Below, one piece after another: positions 8,650 to 17,314 of a stretch of 64,000 nt of DNA. The DNA lies in the NCBI RefSeq assembly GCF_042681745.1, contig NZ_JBHUGF010000006.1, positions 62,001 through 126,000 of the forward strand, read 5' to 3'. The position numbers were made by a program, and so were the translations under genes. Source of the stretch: Saccharibacillus nicotianae. Lineage in GTDB: Bacteria; Bacillota; Bacilli; Paenibacillales; Paenibacillaceae. The notes below the pieces were generated by a model. The model did no database searches and had not been told where the DNA came from. It worked only from the letters and a program-made list of their open reading frames with translations. How positions within the stretch are numbered: the first letter of the stretch is position 1; each line of letters begins with the position of its first letter.

Positions 8650-9402
8650 TTAGCGTGCCATCCATCCACCATCTACACAGATGATATGCCCATTCAAGTA
8701 ATCTGAAGCTTTGGAAGCTAAAAAGACGACAGGTCCTTGCATATCTTCGGCTGTTCCCCAGCGTCCTGCTGGAATACGATCTGTAATCGCATCGAAGCGA
8801 GCAGGATCAGCTACAATCGGCGCTGTATTATCAGTTAACATATAACCTGGAGCTATCGCATTGATCTGAATACCTTTGCTTGCCCATTCATTCGCAAGTG
8901 CTTTGGTAATCCCTGCCACACCATGTTTACTCGCTGTATAACCTGGCACATTAATACCGCCTTGATACGATAACATCGAAGCGACGCTAATAATTTTACC
9001 GCTTCCTTGTTCGATCATATGGCGACCTACCAACTGTGAAAGGTAAAATACAGTCTCTAGATTAATATCGATAACATCTGCAAAGTCTTTCCAGGGATGT
9101 TCCACTGCTGGAGAACGACGAATAATACCTGCATTGTTAACCAGAATATCGATTTTCCCTTTAAATGCTAATGCTTGATTCACTACATCTTCTAGTGTGT
9201 CATGCTTGCTAAGATCAGCTTCGATATTAATCGCTTCGCGTCCTAAAGCTTTTACTTTATCCACTGTATCTTGACTACTGGAATAAGAAACAGCAACGAT
9301 ATCTGCACCTGCTTGAGCAAGCCCTAATGCCATTCCTTGTCCCAGACCACCACTGGCTCCTGTCACAAGAGCTACTTTGCCGGTTAAATCAAAACTATTC
9401 AT
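8650..9402 (-). CDS. kduD: 2-dehydro-3-deoxy-D-gluconate 5-dehydrogenase (KduD-type SDR)
   Basis: A 250-residue SDR with the KduD-like opening SFDLTGKVALVTGASGGLGQGMA, NNAGIIRRSP, catalytic Ser (SVASMLSYQGG) and YTASK, and the ending HIICVDGGWMAR. It reduces 2,5-diketo-3-deoxygluconate to 2-keto-3-deoxygluconate with NAD(P)H, the step after KduI in the breakdown of 4,5-unsaturated uronates from pectin or glycosaminoglycans. The second ATG (9402) is preferred: the first (9414) directly abuts AAAGG. Close head-to-tail spacing to the DeoR regulator (17 bases) and kduI upstream supports the assignment. Confidence 0.9.
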   Translation of the reverse strand: MNSFDLTGKVALVTGASGGLGQGMALGLAQAGADIVAVSYSSSQDTVDKVKALGREAINIEADLSKHDTLEDVVNQALAFKGKIDILVNNAGIIRRSPAVEHPWKDFADVIDINLETVFYLSQLVGRHMIEQGSGKIISVASMLSYQGGINVPGYTASKHGVAGITKALANEWASKGIQINAIAPGYMLTDNTAPIVADPARFDAITDRIPAGRWGTAEDMQGPVVFLASKASDYLNGHIICVDGGWMAR

Positions 9403-9419
9403 CGATATATCCATCCTTT

Positions 9420-10181
9420 CTACTGTATAGCGATATCCAATGGAAGATTGGATTCTTTAAAATGTTCTAGTTGTTCAGCAGACAAGCCATGATCGGTAAT
9501 AATCATATCGAGCTGTTGGCAAGTCGCAAACGTCCACAGTGCAAATTGTCCAAACTTTTGATGATCGACTACCCCGTAGACGTGTTGCGCTGTTTCGACC
9601 AGTGCTTTTTTGAATGGAACCAGATCACCTGTATAGATCGACAATCCGAATTCAGGATGAAGCGCTGTAGACGATACAAATGCTTTATGAATATTCAGAC
9701 CCCGTACATACTCTACTGCTTGCGAACTGATCAACATATTACGCGTTCGTTCCCCGCCAGGAACAACCAGACGTACTTGTTCACGCTTGGCAAGTTCGCT
9801 CAAAATAAACAGATCATTAGTGACTACGGTTAATGGAATATTAGGCAGTCGCTTAGCAATCTCAAGCGTAGTACTACCTCCATCGAGTGCAATAATGTCA
9901 TTAGGCTGTATATAATGAAGCGCTCGTTCGGCGATTTCTACTTTTTCAGACATATGCTTGGTATTGGTTCCTTGACCGGATAAAATGCCATATTGATCAT
10001 TTTGCGCCAGTACAGCTCCGCCATGTACACGAGTTAACAATCCCATATCTTCTAGCTTTGCTAAATCTTCACGAATCGTTTTGCCTGTTACATTCATCAT
10101 CTCACTCAATTGACTAACTGTTACTTCTTGATGAGATATTAATATTTCCATAATGCGTTCATGACGCTTCAATGCACTCAT
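9420..10181 (-). CDS. DeoR/GlpR family transcriptional regulator
   Basis: 253 residues. N-terminal DeoR-type winged helix (residues ~3-58: RHERIMEILISHQEVTVSQL, then VTGKTIREDLAKLEDMG) and a C-terminal sugar-phosphate sensor domain (ALDGGSTTLEIA, VVPGGERT, FVSSTALHPEFG). Start ATG at 10181 follows GGGGGAATT. Sits between kduI and kduD in one operon and is probably their repressor, released by a phosphorylated or keto-sugar intermediate. Possible operators are the GTTCAT repeats upstream of kduI. Confidence 0.92.
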   Translation of the reverse strand: MSALKRHERIMEILISHQEVTVSQLSEMMNVTGKTIREDLAKLEDMGLLTRVHGGAVLAQNDQYGILSGQGTNTKHMSEKVEIAERALHYIQPNDIIALDGGSTTLEIAKRLPNIPLTVVTNDLFILSELAKREQVRLVVPGGERTRNMLISSQAVEYVRGLNIHKAFVSSTALHPEFGLSIYTGDLVPFKKALVETAQHVYGVVDHQKFGQFALWTFATCQQLDMIITDHGLSAEQLEHFKESNLPLDIAIQ

Positions 10182-10225
10182 AATTCCCCCGTCCCTTCCA
10201 GTATGATGCCGGAATGGTTTTGGGT

Positions 10226-11056
10226 TTATTTTAAATCTTTCATAGCAACCGCGTCCATATCATCGAACGTTTGATTTTCGCCAGCCATTGCCCAGCAAAA
10301 TGTATAATTGCTTGTACCTACACCGCTATGGATCGACCAGCTTGGAGAAATCGCTACCTGTCCATCACGTACAACTAGATGTTTGGTATTTTGCGGTTCG
10401 CCCATAAAGTGGAACACAGTTGCATTTTCATCCAAATTGAAATACAGATAGACTTCCGAACGACGGTTATGAGTATGACAAGGCATCGTATTCCACATAT
10501 TACCTGGAGCAAGTTCTGTAATCCCCATGACTAACTGACAGCTTTTGATACCGCCTTGATGAATATATTTATAGATCGTGCGCTCGTTCGATGTTTTGAT
10601 ATCACCCAGATGACTTGGTGTTGCATCTTCTTGAGTTGCTTTTACTGTAGGGTACTGATGGTGGGCTGGCGTGGATACAAAGTAAAATTTAGCCGGTTCA
10701 CTACCGCTACCTGAAAAAGTCACTTCTTTGGTTCCCAGTCCGATATACAGACATTCTTTGGCAGCTACTTCGTATTCTTGACCATCTGCGGTAACTTTAC
10801 CGGGAGCTCCAATATTGATAATCCCTATCTCACGACGTTCCAAGAAAAAGTCTGTTCCGATATCTTTAAGATTCACTTCTAATTTAATGTCTTTAGAAGC
10901 AGGTACAGCCGAACCAACAATATAGCGATCCACATGACTGTATACGGTTACAAGTTCGTCGGTTTGAAATAAAGATTCGATCAAAAATTCCTCACGTAGA
11001 CGATCCGTATCAAAAGATTTCACATCATTCGGGTGAGACACATAACGGTTTTCCAT
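10226..11056 (-). CDS. kduI: 5-dehydro-4-deoxy-D-glucuronate isomerase
   Basis: 276 residues, the usual KduI length. Cupin-fold isomerase converting 5-keto-4-deoxyuronate to 2,5-diketo-3-deoxygluconate. Zinc ligands are visible as MPCHTHNRRSEVY (His, His, Glu) and SWSIHSG (His). Start ATG at 11056 preceded by GAGAGGATGAG. First gene of the kduI-deoR-kduD-isomerase unit; no kdgK or kdgA genes follow, so the later steps are encoded elsewhere. Confidence 0.95.
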   Translation of the reverse strand: MENRYVSHPNDVKSFDTDRLREEFLIESLFQTDELVTVYSHVDRYIVGSAVPASKDIKLEVNLKDIGTDFFLERREIGIINIGAPGKVTADGQEYEVAAKECLYIGLGTKEVTFSGSGSEPAKFYFVSTPAHHQYPTVKATQEDATPSHLGDIKTSNERTIYKYIHQGGIKSCQLVMGITELAPGNMWNTMPCHTHNRRSEVYLYFNLDENATVFHFMGEPQNTKHLVVRDGQVAISPSWSIHSGVGTSNYTFCWAMAGENQTFDDMDAVAMKDLK

Positions 11057-11096
11057 AATTACTCATCCTCTCAATCAGTATAATTTGGATACAAAC

Positions 11097-11131
11097 GTTC
11101 ATATAAGTTCATTTTAGTTCATATCGTTCAT
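11097..11131 (-). promoter_or_regulatory. four phased GTTCAT repeats upstream of kduI
   Basis: GTTCAT occurs at 11097, 11107, 11117 and 11126 (+ strand), spacings 10, 10 and 9 bases, about one helical turn each. The array lies 41-75 bases upstream of kduI. Candidate binding sites for the DeoR regulator of the operon or for the divergently encoded OmpR-type regulator, whose own promoter carries a GTTCAT pair with 11-base spacing. Confidence 0.5.
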
Positions 11132-11231
11132 TTTGTGAAGTGATTAATAATAATTTTTGGATTTTTTTACAAATTCGTTGATAGGCGTGTTGTTTAGTTG
11201 ATGTTATGATCTACATAATGTGAACTTATCG

Positions 11232-11265
11232 TGTTCATGTATTCTTCATATTGATCTGATATGAT
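11232..11265 (+). promoter_or_regulatory. response-regulator gene promoter with OmpR-type direct repeat
   Basis: Direct repeat GTTCAT-N5-CTTCAT (11232-11248) followed 11 bases later by an extended -10 TGATATGAT (11257-11265); no good -35 is present. The same geometry occurs in front of the glycosyltransferase operon (13681-13713), suggesting activation by the response regulator encoded here. Confidence 0.5.
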
Positions 11266-11318
11266 AGTGCAAGCACTTGGTGCGATTATCTGATTACTTC
11301 TAAAAGGAGCGTTACAAT

Positions 11319-11990
11319 ATGGTACGTATTTTGATAGCTGATGATGATCCTTCCATTTTGGAATTAATTCATATGTATTTGAGTCGTGAAGGATATAGTG
11401 TGCATACTGCACGAGATGGTAAAGAAGCATTTGATATGCTTGGAAATGGCAAATGGGATTTGATTATTCTGGATGTGATGATGCCTCATATGGATGGATG
11501 GCAACTAACTCAAGATATTCGCCGGTATTATGGAGATGTACCGATTCTTCTAGTGACTGCGAAAGGAGAATCTGAAGATAAAATCAAAGGATTCCGTTTG
11601 GGTACAGATGATTATTTAGCGAAGCCTTTTGTAGCGGAAGAACTAGTGATGCGTGTCAAAGCCTTATTGCGACGCTATCGTATTTTTTCAGGCGAATCGC
11701 TTTCGATTGGTAATGTGAGATTGGATGCATCGACCAAAGAAGCCGATACAAATGGCAGTCTACAAGCTTTACCTGCCAAAGAATTTGATCTGTTATACAC
11801 TCTTGCTGGATTTCCCGGACAGATTTTTACACGTGATCAGTTGATTGAGAAAATCTGGGGACATGATTATGATGGCGATGAGCGTACTGTCGATGTGCAT
11901 ATTAAGCGTCTACGCGATCGTTTTACAGAAGAAAATGGATTTGCGATCCAGACAATTCGGGGCATCGGTTACCGGATTGAGGTGAAATAG
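11319..11990 (+). CDS. two-component response regulator, OmpR/PhoB family
   Basis: 223 residues: receiver domain with acidic pocket ADDD (8-10), phosphoacceptor Asp52 (LDVMMP), Thr80 and Lys102 (LAKPF), then a C-terminal winged helix (residues ~125-222, ending in TIRGIGYRIE). Start ATG at 11319 follows AAAAGGAG. The kinase gene begins 2 bases after its stop. The next operon downstream builds a surface glycosylation system, and both promoters share a GTTCAT direct repeat, so it probably controls cell-surface glycan decoration as well as itself. Confidence 0.95.
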   Translation: MVRILIADDDPSILELIHMYLSREGYSVHTARDGKEAFDMLGNGKWDLIILDVMMPHMDGWQLTQDIRRYYGDVPILLVTAKGESEDKIKGFRLGTDDYLAKPFVAEELVMRVKALLRRYRIFSGESLSIGNVRLDASTKEADTNGSLQALPAKEFDLLYTLAGFPGQIFTRDQLIEKIWGHDYDGDERTVDVHIKRLRDRFTEENGFAIQTIRGIGYRIEVK

Positions 11991-11992
11991 GG

Positions 11993-13516
11993 TTGAAAAA
12001 TATTTATAGTCAGCTTGTACTGACGTTTATCGCAGTTGTAGTAGCCAGCTTTGTCATTACTTTACTGATGTCTGATTGGGTATTTCAACGACAACAGGTT
12101 AACTTTGTAGAAGATCGTATTTTGGCAGATGCTAAGTCTATGGCTGAGATTCAATCTTCTATTCCCAAAAATATGATTCAGAAATATCTAGATAGTCAGG
12201 GCGGACAGATGCAGATTGTAGTGATCGGCGCAGATGGTACGACTTATCGTTCTATTGGTGAAGGACCGGGAGGGCCTCCGGGACTTTCCCCTCCACCTGT
12301 ACCTCCGACACCTCCTGCTTCTACAACAAGTACCTCAACAGATACAAAAAATAAAGCAAAACCAACACCTCCTGATCCTTTGAATCAATGGAATATTCCA
12401 GAGACAGTGAAAGAAGAAGTATTAAGTGGACAGGTCTATCACCCTACAGCTATACCGACTACCAATAACACTGTTCCTAGTTTTGATTTCTCATTTTTTA
12501 ATTCAAAAGATAAAAAAGAACCCCGTTATGTCGGTGTACCGTTTGAACGTAATGGTCAAAAATATGCTCTTTTTGCTCGTCCTGCACCCGGTCATTTTGT
12601 GAATCAATTTAATAGTTGGATGTTTTTAGTCTTATCGGTCATGTTAGTGATTGGGGTTGTGCTGTTTTTATTTGCGGCTCGCTTAATTGCCAAGCCGATT
12701 GCCAAATTATCAGAAGCAACAAGACGTGTAGCCAAAGGCGATTATCAAGTTCGTGTAAATCTACGACGAAAAGATGAGATAGGTGAATTAAGCCGGAACT
12801 TTAATCGAATGATTGGCGAATTATCTAAGATCGAAGCGATGCGTCAAGAATTTGTATCCAATGTATCGCATGAGATTCAGACTCCTCTGACTTCTATTCG
12901 TGGATTTGCAGGCGCTTTGCGAGATAGTGCTTCTCCTGAACAAGTAAGACATTTGACGATTATCGAACAGGAAAGTGAACGATTATCCAAGCTCAGTAGC
13001 AATCTATTGAAGTTAGCTTCGCTTGATGTTGTGAAGCTTCATACCGTTCCTTTCCGTTTAGATGAACAAATCCGAATGTCTGTTGCTTCTTGTGTACCCC
13101 TTTGGATGGAAAAAAATATCGACCTATCTGCTGATCTCGACAAAATCACTTTTCATGGGGATGAGGATTTACTCAGTCAGGTATGGATTAACTTATTATC
13201 GAATGCGATCAAGTTCACGCCTGAACAAGGGAATATCTATATTACACTGACACATGATCAGCAATGGATTATAGTGTCTGTGCAAGATACCGGTTGCGGA
13301 ATCGCACCTGATCATTTAGAACATATTTTTGATCGCTTTTACAAAGTCGATACTTCGCGTACATCGGTTACCGGTGGTAATGGATTAGGATTGTCGATTG
13401 TGCAGAAGATTATTGGATTGCATGGTGGACGAATAGAAGGCTCTAGCGATAATGGACAAGGAACGAAAATGACTGTTTTTTTACCGTTATCTGTTGAACC
13501 ACCTAAAGGAGCTTAA
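11993..13516 (+). CDS. two-component sensor histidine kinase
   Basis: 507 residues, TTG start coupled to the upstream stop with GAGGTG before it. Helix at ~8-28, extracytoplasmic sensor ~30-205 containing a Pro/Thr/Ser-rich stretch (about 91-128), second helix ~208-228, HAMP ~230-282, HisKA with His293 in VSHEIQTPL, and HATPase_c with N box NLLSNAIKF, G1 DTGCGIAP, F box and G2 GNGLGLSIV. The H-box reads HEIQTPL instead of the usual HELRTPL but keeps His and Glu. The Pro-rich insert probably spans the wall; the signal is unknown. Confidence 0.95.
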   Translation: MKNIYSQLVLTFIAVVVASFVITLLMSDWVFQRQQVNFVEDRILADAKSMAEIQSSIPKNMIQKYLDSQGGQMQIVVIGADGTTYRSIGEGPGGPPGLSPPPVPPTPPASTTSTSTDTKNKAKPTPPDPLNQWNIPETVKEEVLSGQVYHPTAIPTTNNTVPSFDFSFFNSKDKKEPRYVGVPFERNGQKYALFARPAPGHFVNQFNSWMFLVLSVMLVIGVVLFLFAARLIAKPIAKLSEATRRVAKGDYQVRVNLRRKDEIGELSRNFNRMIGELSKIEAMRQEFVSNVSHEIQTPLTSIRGFAGALRDSASPEQVRHLTIIEQESERLSKLSSNLLKLASLDVVKLHTVPFRLDEQIRMSVASCVPLWMEKNIDLSADLDKITFHGDEDLLSQVWINLLSNAIKFTPEQGNIYITLTHDQQWIIVSVQDTGCGIAPDHLEHIFDRFYKVDTSRTSVTGGNGLGLSIVQKIIGLHGGRIEGSSDNGQGTKMTVFLPLSVEPPKGA

Positions 13517-13598
13517 CTTTGTTAAATAAGACTGATACCGGTCTGAATAATAGAAGCGAGCTATATGCTTTTCAGGTTCTATTCATCCTGTATTCATT

Positions 13599-13640
13599 AA
13601 GCGAGAAATTCCTTGTACTTCAAGGGTTTCTCGCTTTTTT
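13599..13640 (+). terminator. terminator after the two-component system
   Basis: Stem AAGCGAGAAA/TTTCTCGCTT with an inner CCTT/AAGG and a T-run ending at 13640. Ends the regulator-kinase transcript. Confidence 0.88.
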
Positions 13641-13680
13641 ATATGTATTTATAGCAATCTTTAGCCGCCTTTAAGGGAAC

Positions 13681-13713
13681 GTTCATTTTTTGTTCATAAA
13701 GCCTTGTTATATT
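13681..13713 (+). promoter_or_regulatory. glycosylation operon promoter with OmpR-type direct repeat
   Basis: Perfect direct repeat GTTCAT-N5-GTTCAT (13681-13697), then 10 bases to an extended -10 (TGTTATATT, 13705-13713). The repeat occupies the -35 region, the usual place for an activating OmpR-family regulator. The layout copies that at 11232-11265. Confidence 0.5.
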
Positions 13714-13761
13714 TTTTACATAAAGTTACACGACGTGATCCACAAAGGAGGATATATACAA

Positions 13762-15825
13762 GTGAAAGAATCCCGTATTCGAAGGATAGATCCGATTTTA
13801 GCTGTACTGGCGCTTATCGCCGCGGGTCTTTCGCTATATAACATTAATCAATCAGGTGATCTGAATAGTTATTACACTGCTGCTACTACAAGCATGGTGC
13901 AGAGCTGGCACAATTTCTTTTTCAATGCTTATGATCCTGGTGGTTTTATTACGATTGATAAGCCTCCTGTCGCTTTCTGGCTTCAAGCGATCAGCGCCAA
14001 ACTATTTGGAATCCATAGCTGGAGTCTAGCTTTACCGTCTGCACTTGGATTAGCTGGATCCGTTATTTTACTGTATCTCATTATTAAGCCTTATTTCGGA
14101 ATCACTGCTGCACGTATAGCCGGACTTATTATGTCTTTGACACCAATCGCTGTAGCGGTTAGCCGGACGAATAATGCAGACAGCACACTTCTTTTCTTTT
14201 TGATGCTAGCGACTTATCTATTATTCAAAAGTGTACGTAGTGGCAAATTACTAACACTTTGTATATCATTCGGGCTAGTCGGAGTTGGATTTAATACCAA
14301 AATGCTTCAAGCGTTTATGGTGCTTCCTGCATTTTATCTACTGTACTGGTTAGCACGCAAAGGTCGATGGAAACAAAAACTACTTCATTTGTTAACAGCC
14401 AGTGTATTGATGGGAATGATCTCTCTTTCATGGGCAGTGATTGTAGATGTTACTCCTGCGGATCAACGTCCCTTTGTAGGAAGTAGTGGAACATCCAATT
14501 CAGTACTGGAACTTGCTCTTGGATACAATGGAATCAGTCGTCTTACAGGTGATTCTAGTGGTGGAGGTGGCGGTGGGACTATGCCATCTGGTGCGCCTGG
14601 TGGTCGTAGTCATAGTAACGAAACATCAAGCGCTATAAGCACAACAGAAGAATCAACGACAGCCAAGACTTCAACAGATACATCGTCTTCCCAAACATCG
14701 ACACTATCCGCTCAGCCTACAAGCAATGCAGCTAGTTCCAATCAATCTGCATCTTCTGTGAGCACAACGAACGGAAATGCTCCACCACAAGGTGGATTTG
14801 GTGGTGGTAATGATGGACGTGGCGGCGGTGGAATGGGTGGTTCTGGTGGCGGTAGCAATGATGCTGGTGATGCTGGATTCCTTCGCTTATTTAGCACAGC
14901 CAATGCAGGGCAAATCGCTTGGTTCCTTCCTTTAGCCTTATTAAGTGCTTTGATATTATGGTGGCAACGCCGGGAACAACGACACTTTGTTCTCTTCTGG
15001 GCAGCATGGCTTGCACCGATGATTATCTTTTTCAGTATTGCAGGACATATTCATCGTTATTACTTTATTATGATGGCTCCTGCGATTGCCGCTCTCACAG
15101 GTGCAGCGATCGCTCATTTATGGCAAAATATACACAAGCGCTGGTTGACGGTATTTATGGCAATTGGTATCGCAACCGGATTATATATTACGATTTCGTT
15201 AGATCAAATGATTTTGGGTATTTTTACTGCTCTGATTGGCATCGTGTCTGTGGTAATTGCACTTCGTTCACGTCAAACGATGAACAGAATATCGCTTACT
15301 CTGGCGTTAGTCGCTTTACTTGTGGCACCTGCCTACTGGTCTATGACCCCAGCAATATATGGAGGCAATTCTACTCAACCATCTGCCGGGCCGGAACTAG
15401 CAACCTCTAGTGGGCGTAGTAACAGCTCTACAATCGATTCTGGTTTGATCACTTATTTGCAACAACATAAAACCGGTGAGAAATATCTGGTAGCTACTAC
15501 TTCTTCACAGACAGCTACACCGATTATTTTAGCTACCGGATCACCTGTGATTGCTTGGGGCGGATTCAAAGGCTCTGATACGGCACTGACCACAACTCAA
15601 TTAGAAGCGCTAGTCACAACTGGGCAACTCAAATATGTTATTCTTGGTGGCGGTATGGGTAGTGGAAGTTCAGATTTGACGACATGGGTACAAGAACATG
15701 GCACTGAAATTCCGCAAAGTGAATGGAGTGCTACCTCTACTGCATCAACCGATACTACCTCTCAAAGTTCTCAACGCGGGGGCGGGGGTAGAAGTTCTCA
15801 ACTAACTTTGTATGAATTAAATTAA
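13762..15825 (+). CDS. GT39-type membrane glycosyltransferase (YkcB/ArnT-like)
   Basis: 687 residues; GTG start with AAAGGAGGATATATACAA upstream. A polytopic GT-C enzyme: N-terminal helix, first outer loop with YYTAATTSMVQSW and the conserved DKPP, then many helices up to about residue 560 and a C-terminal extracytoplasmic domain. GT39 members move a sugar from a polyprenyl-phosphate carrier to a surface acceptor outside the membrane. A Gly/Ser/Thr-rich low-complexity insert (about residues 265-372) interrupts the membrane part, and a second Ser/Gly-rich stretch is near the C-terminus. Next to a GT2 and a GtrA gene, as in B. subtilis ykcB-ykcC. Confidence 0.9.
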   Translation: MKESRIRRIDPILAVLALIAAGLSLYNINQSGDLNSYYTAATTSMVQSWHNFFFNAYDPGGFITIDKPPVAFWLQAISAKLFGIHSWSLALPSALGLAGSVILLYLIIKPYFGITAARIAGLIMSLTPIAVAVSRTNNADSTLLFFLMLATYLLFKSVRSGKLLTLCISFGLVGVGFNTKMLQAFMVLPAFYLLYWLARKGRWKQKLLHLLTASVLMGMISLSWAVIVDVTPADQRPFVGSSGTSNSVLELALGYNGISRLTGDSSGGGGGGTMPSGAPGGRSHSNETSSAISTTEESTTAKTSTDTSSSQTSTLSAQPTSNAASSNQSASSVSTTNGNAPPQGGFGGGNDGRGGGGMGGSGGGSNDAGDAGFLRLFSTANAGQIAWFLPLALLSALILWWQRREQRHFVLFWAAWLAPMIIFFSIAGHIHRYYFIMMAPAIAALTGAAIAHLWQNIHKRWLTVFMAIGIATGLYITISLDQMILGIFTALIGIVSVVIALRSRQTMNRISLTLALVALLVAPAYWSMTPAIYGGNSTQPSAGPELATSSGRSNSSTIDSGLITYLQQHKTGEKYLVATTSSQTATPIILATGSPVIAWGGFKGSDTALTTTQLEALVTTGQLKYVILGGGMGSGSSDLTTWVQEHGTEIPQSEWSATSTASTDTTSQSSQRGGGGRSSQLTLYELN

Positions 15826-15879
15826 TCGTAAACCAACTGTTTTTATAACATAAAGATGTATTTATAAGGAGGAATCACT

Positions 15880-16884
15880 ATGCGCTATTCAATCGTTGTC
15901 CCTGTCTATAATGAGGAAGCTGTTGTGATGGAATGTTATCGTCGTCTTACTGAAGTGATGCAACAAACACACGAACCGTATGAATTGATTTTTGTAAACG
16001 ATGGAAGTCGTGATCAGACTGCTTCGATGGTTAATCAACTTTGTGCTATGGATACGTCAGTGAAATTGATCGACTTTTCTCGTAATTTTGGTCATCAAAT
16101 TGCGATTACAGCGGGTATGGATCATGCTCAAGGCGAAGCGATCGTTGTGATAGATGCTGATCTTCAAGATCCACCAGAATTGATTTTGCAAATGATCGAC
16201 AAATGGAAAGAAGGCTACGATGTTGTCTACGCTACCCGGGCAGAACGTAAAGGAGAAACAGGCTTCAAAAAATGGTCTGCTTCGATGTTCTATCGTACAC
16301 TTAACAAATTAAGTGATATTGATATTCCAATGGATACAGGAGACTTTCGTTTGATTGATCGTAAAGTATGCGAAGCGATGAAGACGTTAAAAGAAAATAA
16401 TCGCTTTGTACGTGGTCTGGTGAGCTGGGTCGGATTCCGTCAAACGTCTATCAGTTATGTACGTGAAGAACGCTTTGCAGGTGAGACCAAGTATCCTCTT
16501 AAAAAAATGATCCGGTTTGCATCAGATGCACTGGTCGCTTTCTCTCTCAAACCTTTAAAACTAGCCAGTATTTTAGGTAGTGTTGTATCCTTGTTCAGTT
16601 TCTTTTATCTGATTTTTGTATTAGCACAGAAGTTACTGCATTTTTCAACGACACCCGGTTGGGCTTCGATCGTCGCAACGATCTTATTTTTAAATGGGAT
16701 TACGTTAGTGATTCTTGGTCTTATCGGTGAATATATTGGCCGGATCTATGATGAAGTGAAGCAACGTCCTCTTTATCTTATACAGCAAACAAGAAATTTT
16801 GCTCAGGAACAACCGCTTCCTATTCATGAACAATTGCAAGAACAACGTCGTGTGATGAGCGAACAACGTCATGCTGGTTTCTAA
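15880..16884 (+). CDS. polyprenyl-phosphate glycosyltransferase, GT2 (YkcC/CsbB/GtrB-like)
   Basis: 334 residues. GT2 catalytic domain (residues ~3-230) with FVNDGSRD, the DADLQDP metal motif and GDFRLIDRKV, followed by two C-terminal helices (~232-255, ~265-290). Charges undecaprenyl phosphate with a nucleotide-sugar donor on the inner membrane face. Start ATG at 15880 after AAGGAGG. Overlaps the GtrA gene by 14 bases; together with the GT39 enzyme these make the standard three-part lipid-linked glycosylation system. Confidence 0.94.
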   Translation: MRYSIVVPVYNEEAVVMECYRRLTEVMQQTHEPYELIFVNDGSRDQTASMVNQLCAMDTSVKLIDFSRNFGHQIAITAGMDHAQGEAIVVIDADLQDPPELILQMIDKWKEGYDVVYATRAERKGETGFKKWSASMFYRTLNKLSDIDIPMDTGDFRLIDRKVCEAMKTLKENNRFVRGLVSWVGFRQTSISYVREERFAGETKYPLKKMIRFASDALVAFSLKPLKLASILGSVVSLFSFFYLIFVLAQKLLHFSTTPGWASIVATILFLNGITLVILGLIGEYIGRIYDEVKQRPLYLIQQTRNFAQEQPLPIHEQLQEQRRVMSEQRHAGF

Positions 16885-17248
16885 ATTATTTGCGAATCAA
16901 GCGATTCGCTTTGCTACAGTTGGTGTCTCCAATACAGTTATCGACTTTATCGTTTTTATGCTGTTACAGAGCGTTACAGGCGTTGTAGCAGCCCAATTTA
17001 TTGGCTATGGTGCAGGGACGCTGAATAGTTACCTCTGGAACCGTCGTTGGACGTTTGCACGAGGTAAAGGCTTTGACTTTTCTGAAATGATTCGCTTTTT
17101 ACTGGTGAATATCACAGTTGCGATCATTACTGCTATTGCAATCAGTCTAGTTCCTGCCAGTATTCCAGTCTGGATTGCCAAAATAGCTGTCACTATTCTA
17201 GGATTAGCAATCAATTATACAGTCAGCAAATTATGGGTATTCCGCTAA
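16871..17248 (+). CDS. GtrA family lipid-linked sugar flippase
   Basis: 125 residues with four predicted helices and the GtrA signature (FATVGVSNTVIDF near the N-terminus, NSYLWNRRWTF in the middle, KLWVF at the end). Thought to flip the polyprenyl-phosphate sugar across the membrane for the GT39 enzyme. Its ATG lies inside the end of the GT2 gene (14-base overlap), so translation is probably coupled; the ribosome binding site is weak. Confidence 0.92.
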   Translation: MLVSKLFANQAIRFATVGVSNTVIDFIVFMLLQSVTGVVAAQFIGYGAGTLNSYLWNRRWTFARGKGFDFSEMIRFLLVNITVAIITAIAISLVPASIPVWIAKIAVTILGLAINYTVSKLWVFR

Positions 17249-17314
17249 GCAAATATCCATATCACAGATATAGCTTACGTTTATGATTACAATACAGATT
17301 CAGGAGGCATTTCT

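Noticed and set aside
11194..11430. A 78-residue frame on the minus strand
   Set aside because: It overlaps the start of the response regulator gene and its promoter, and has no recognisable domain.
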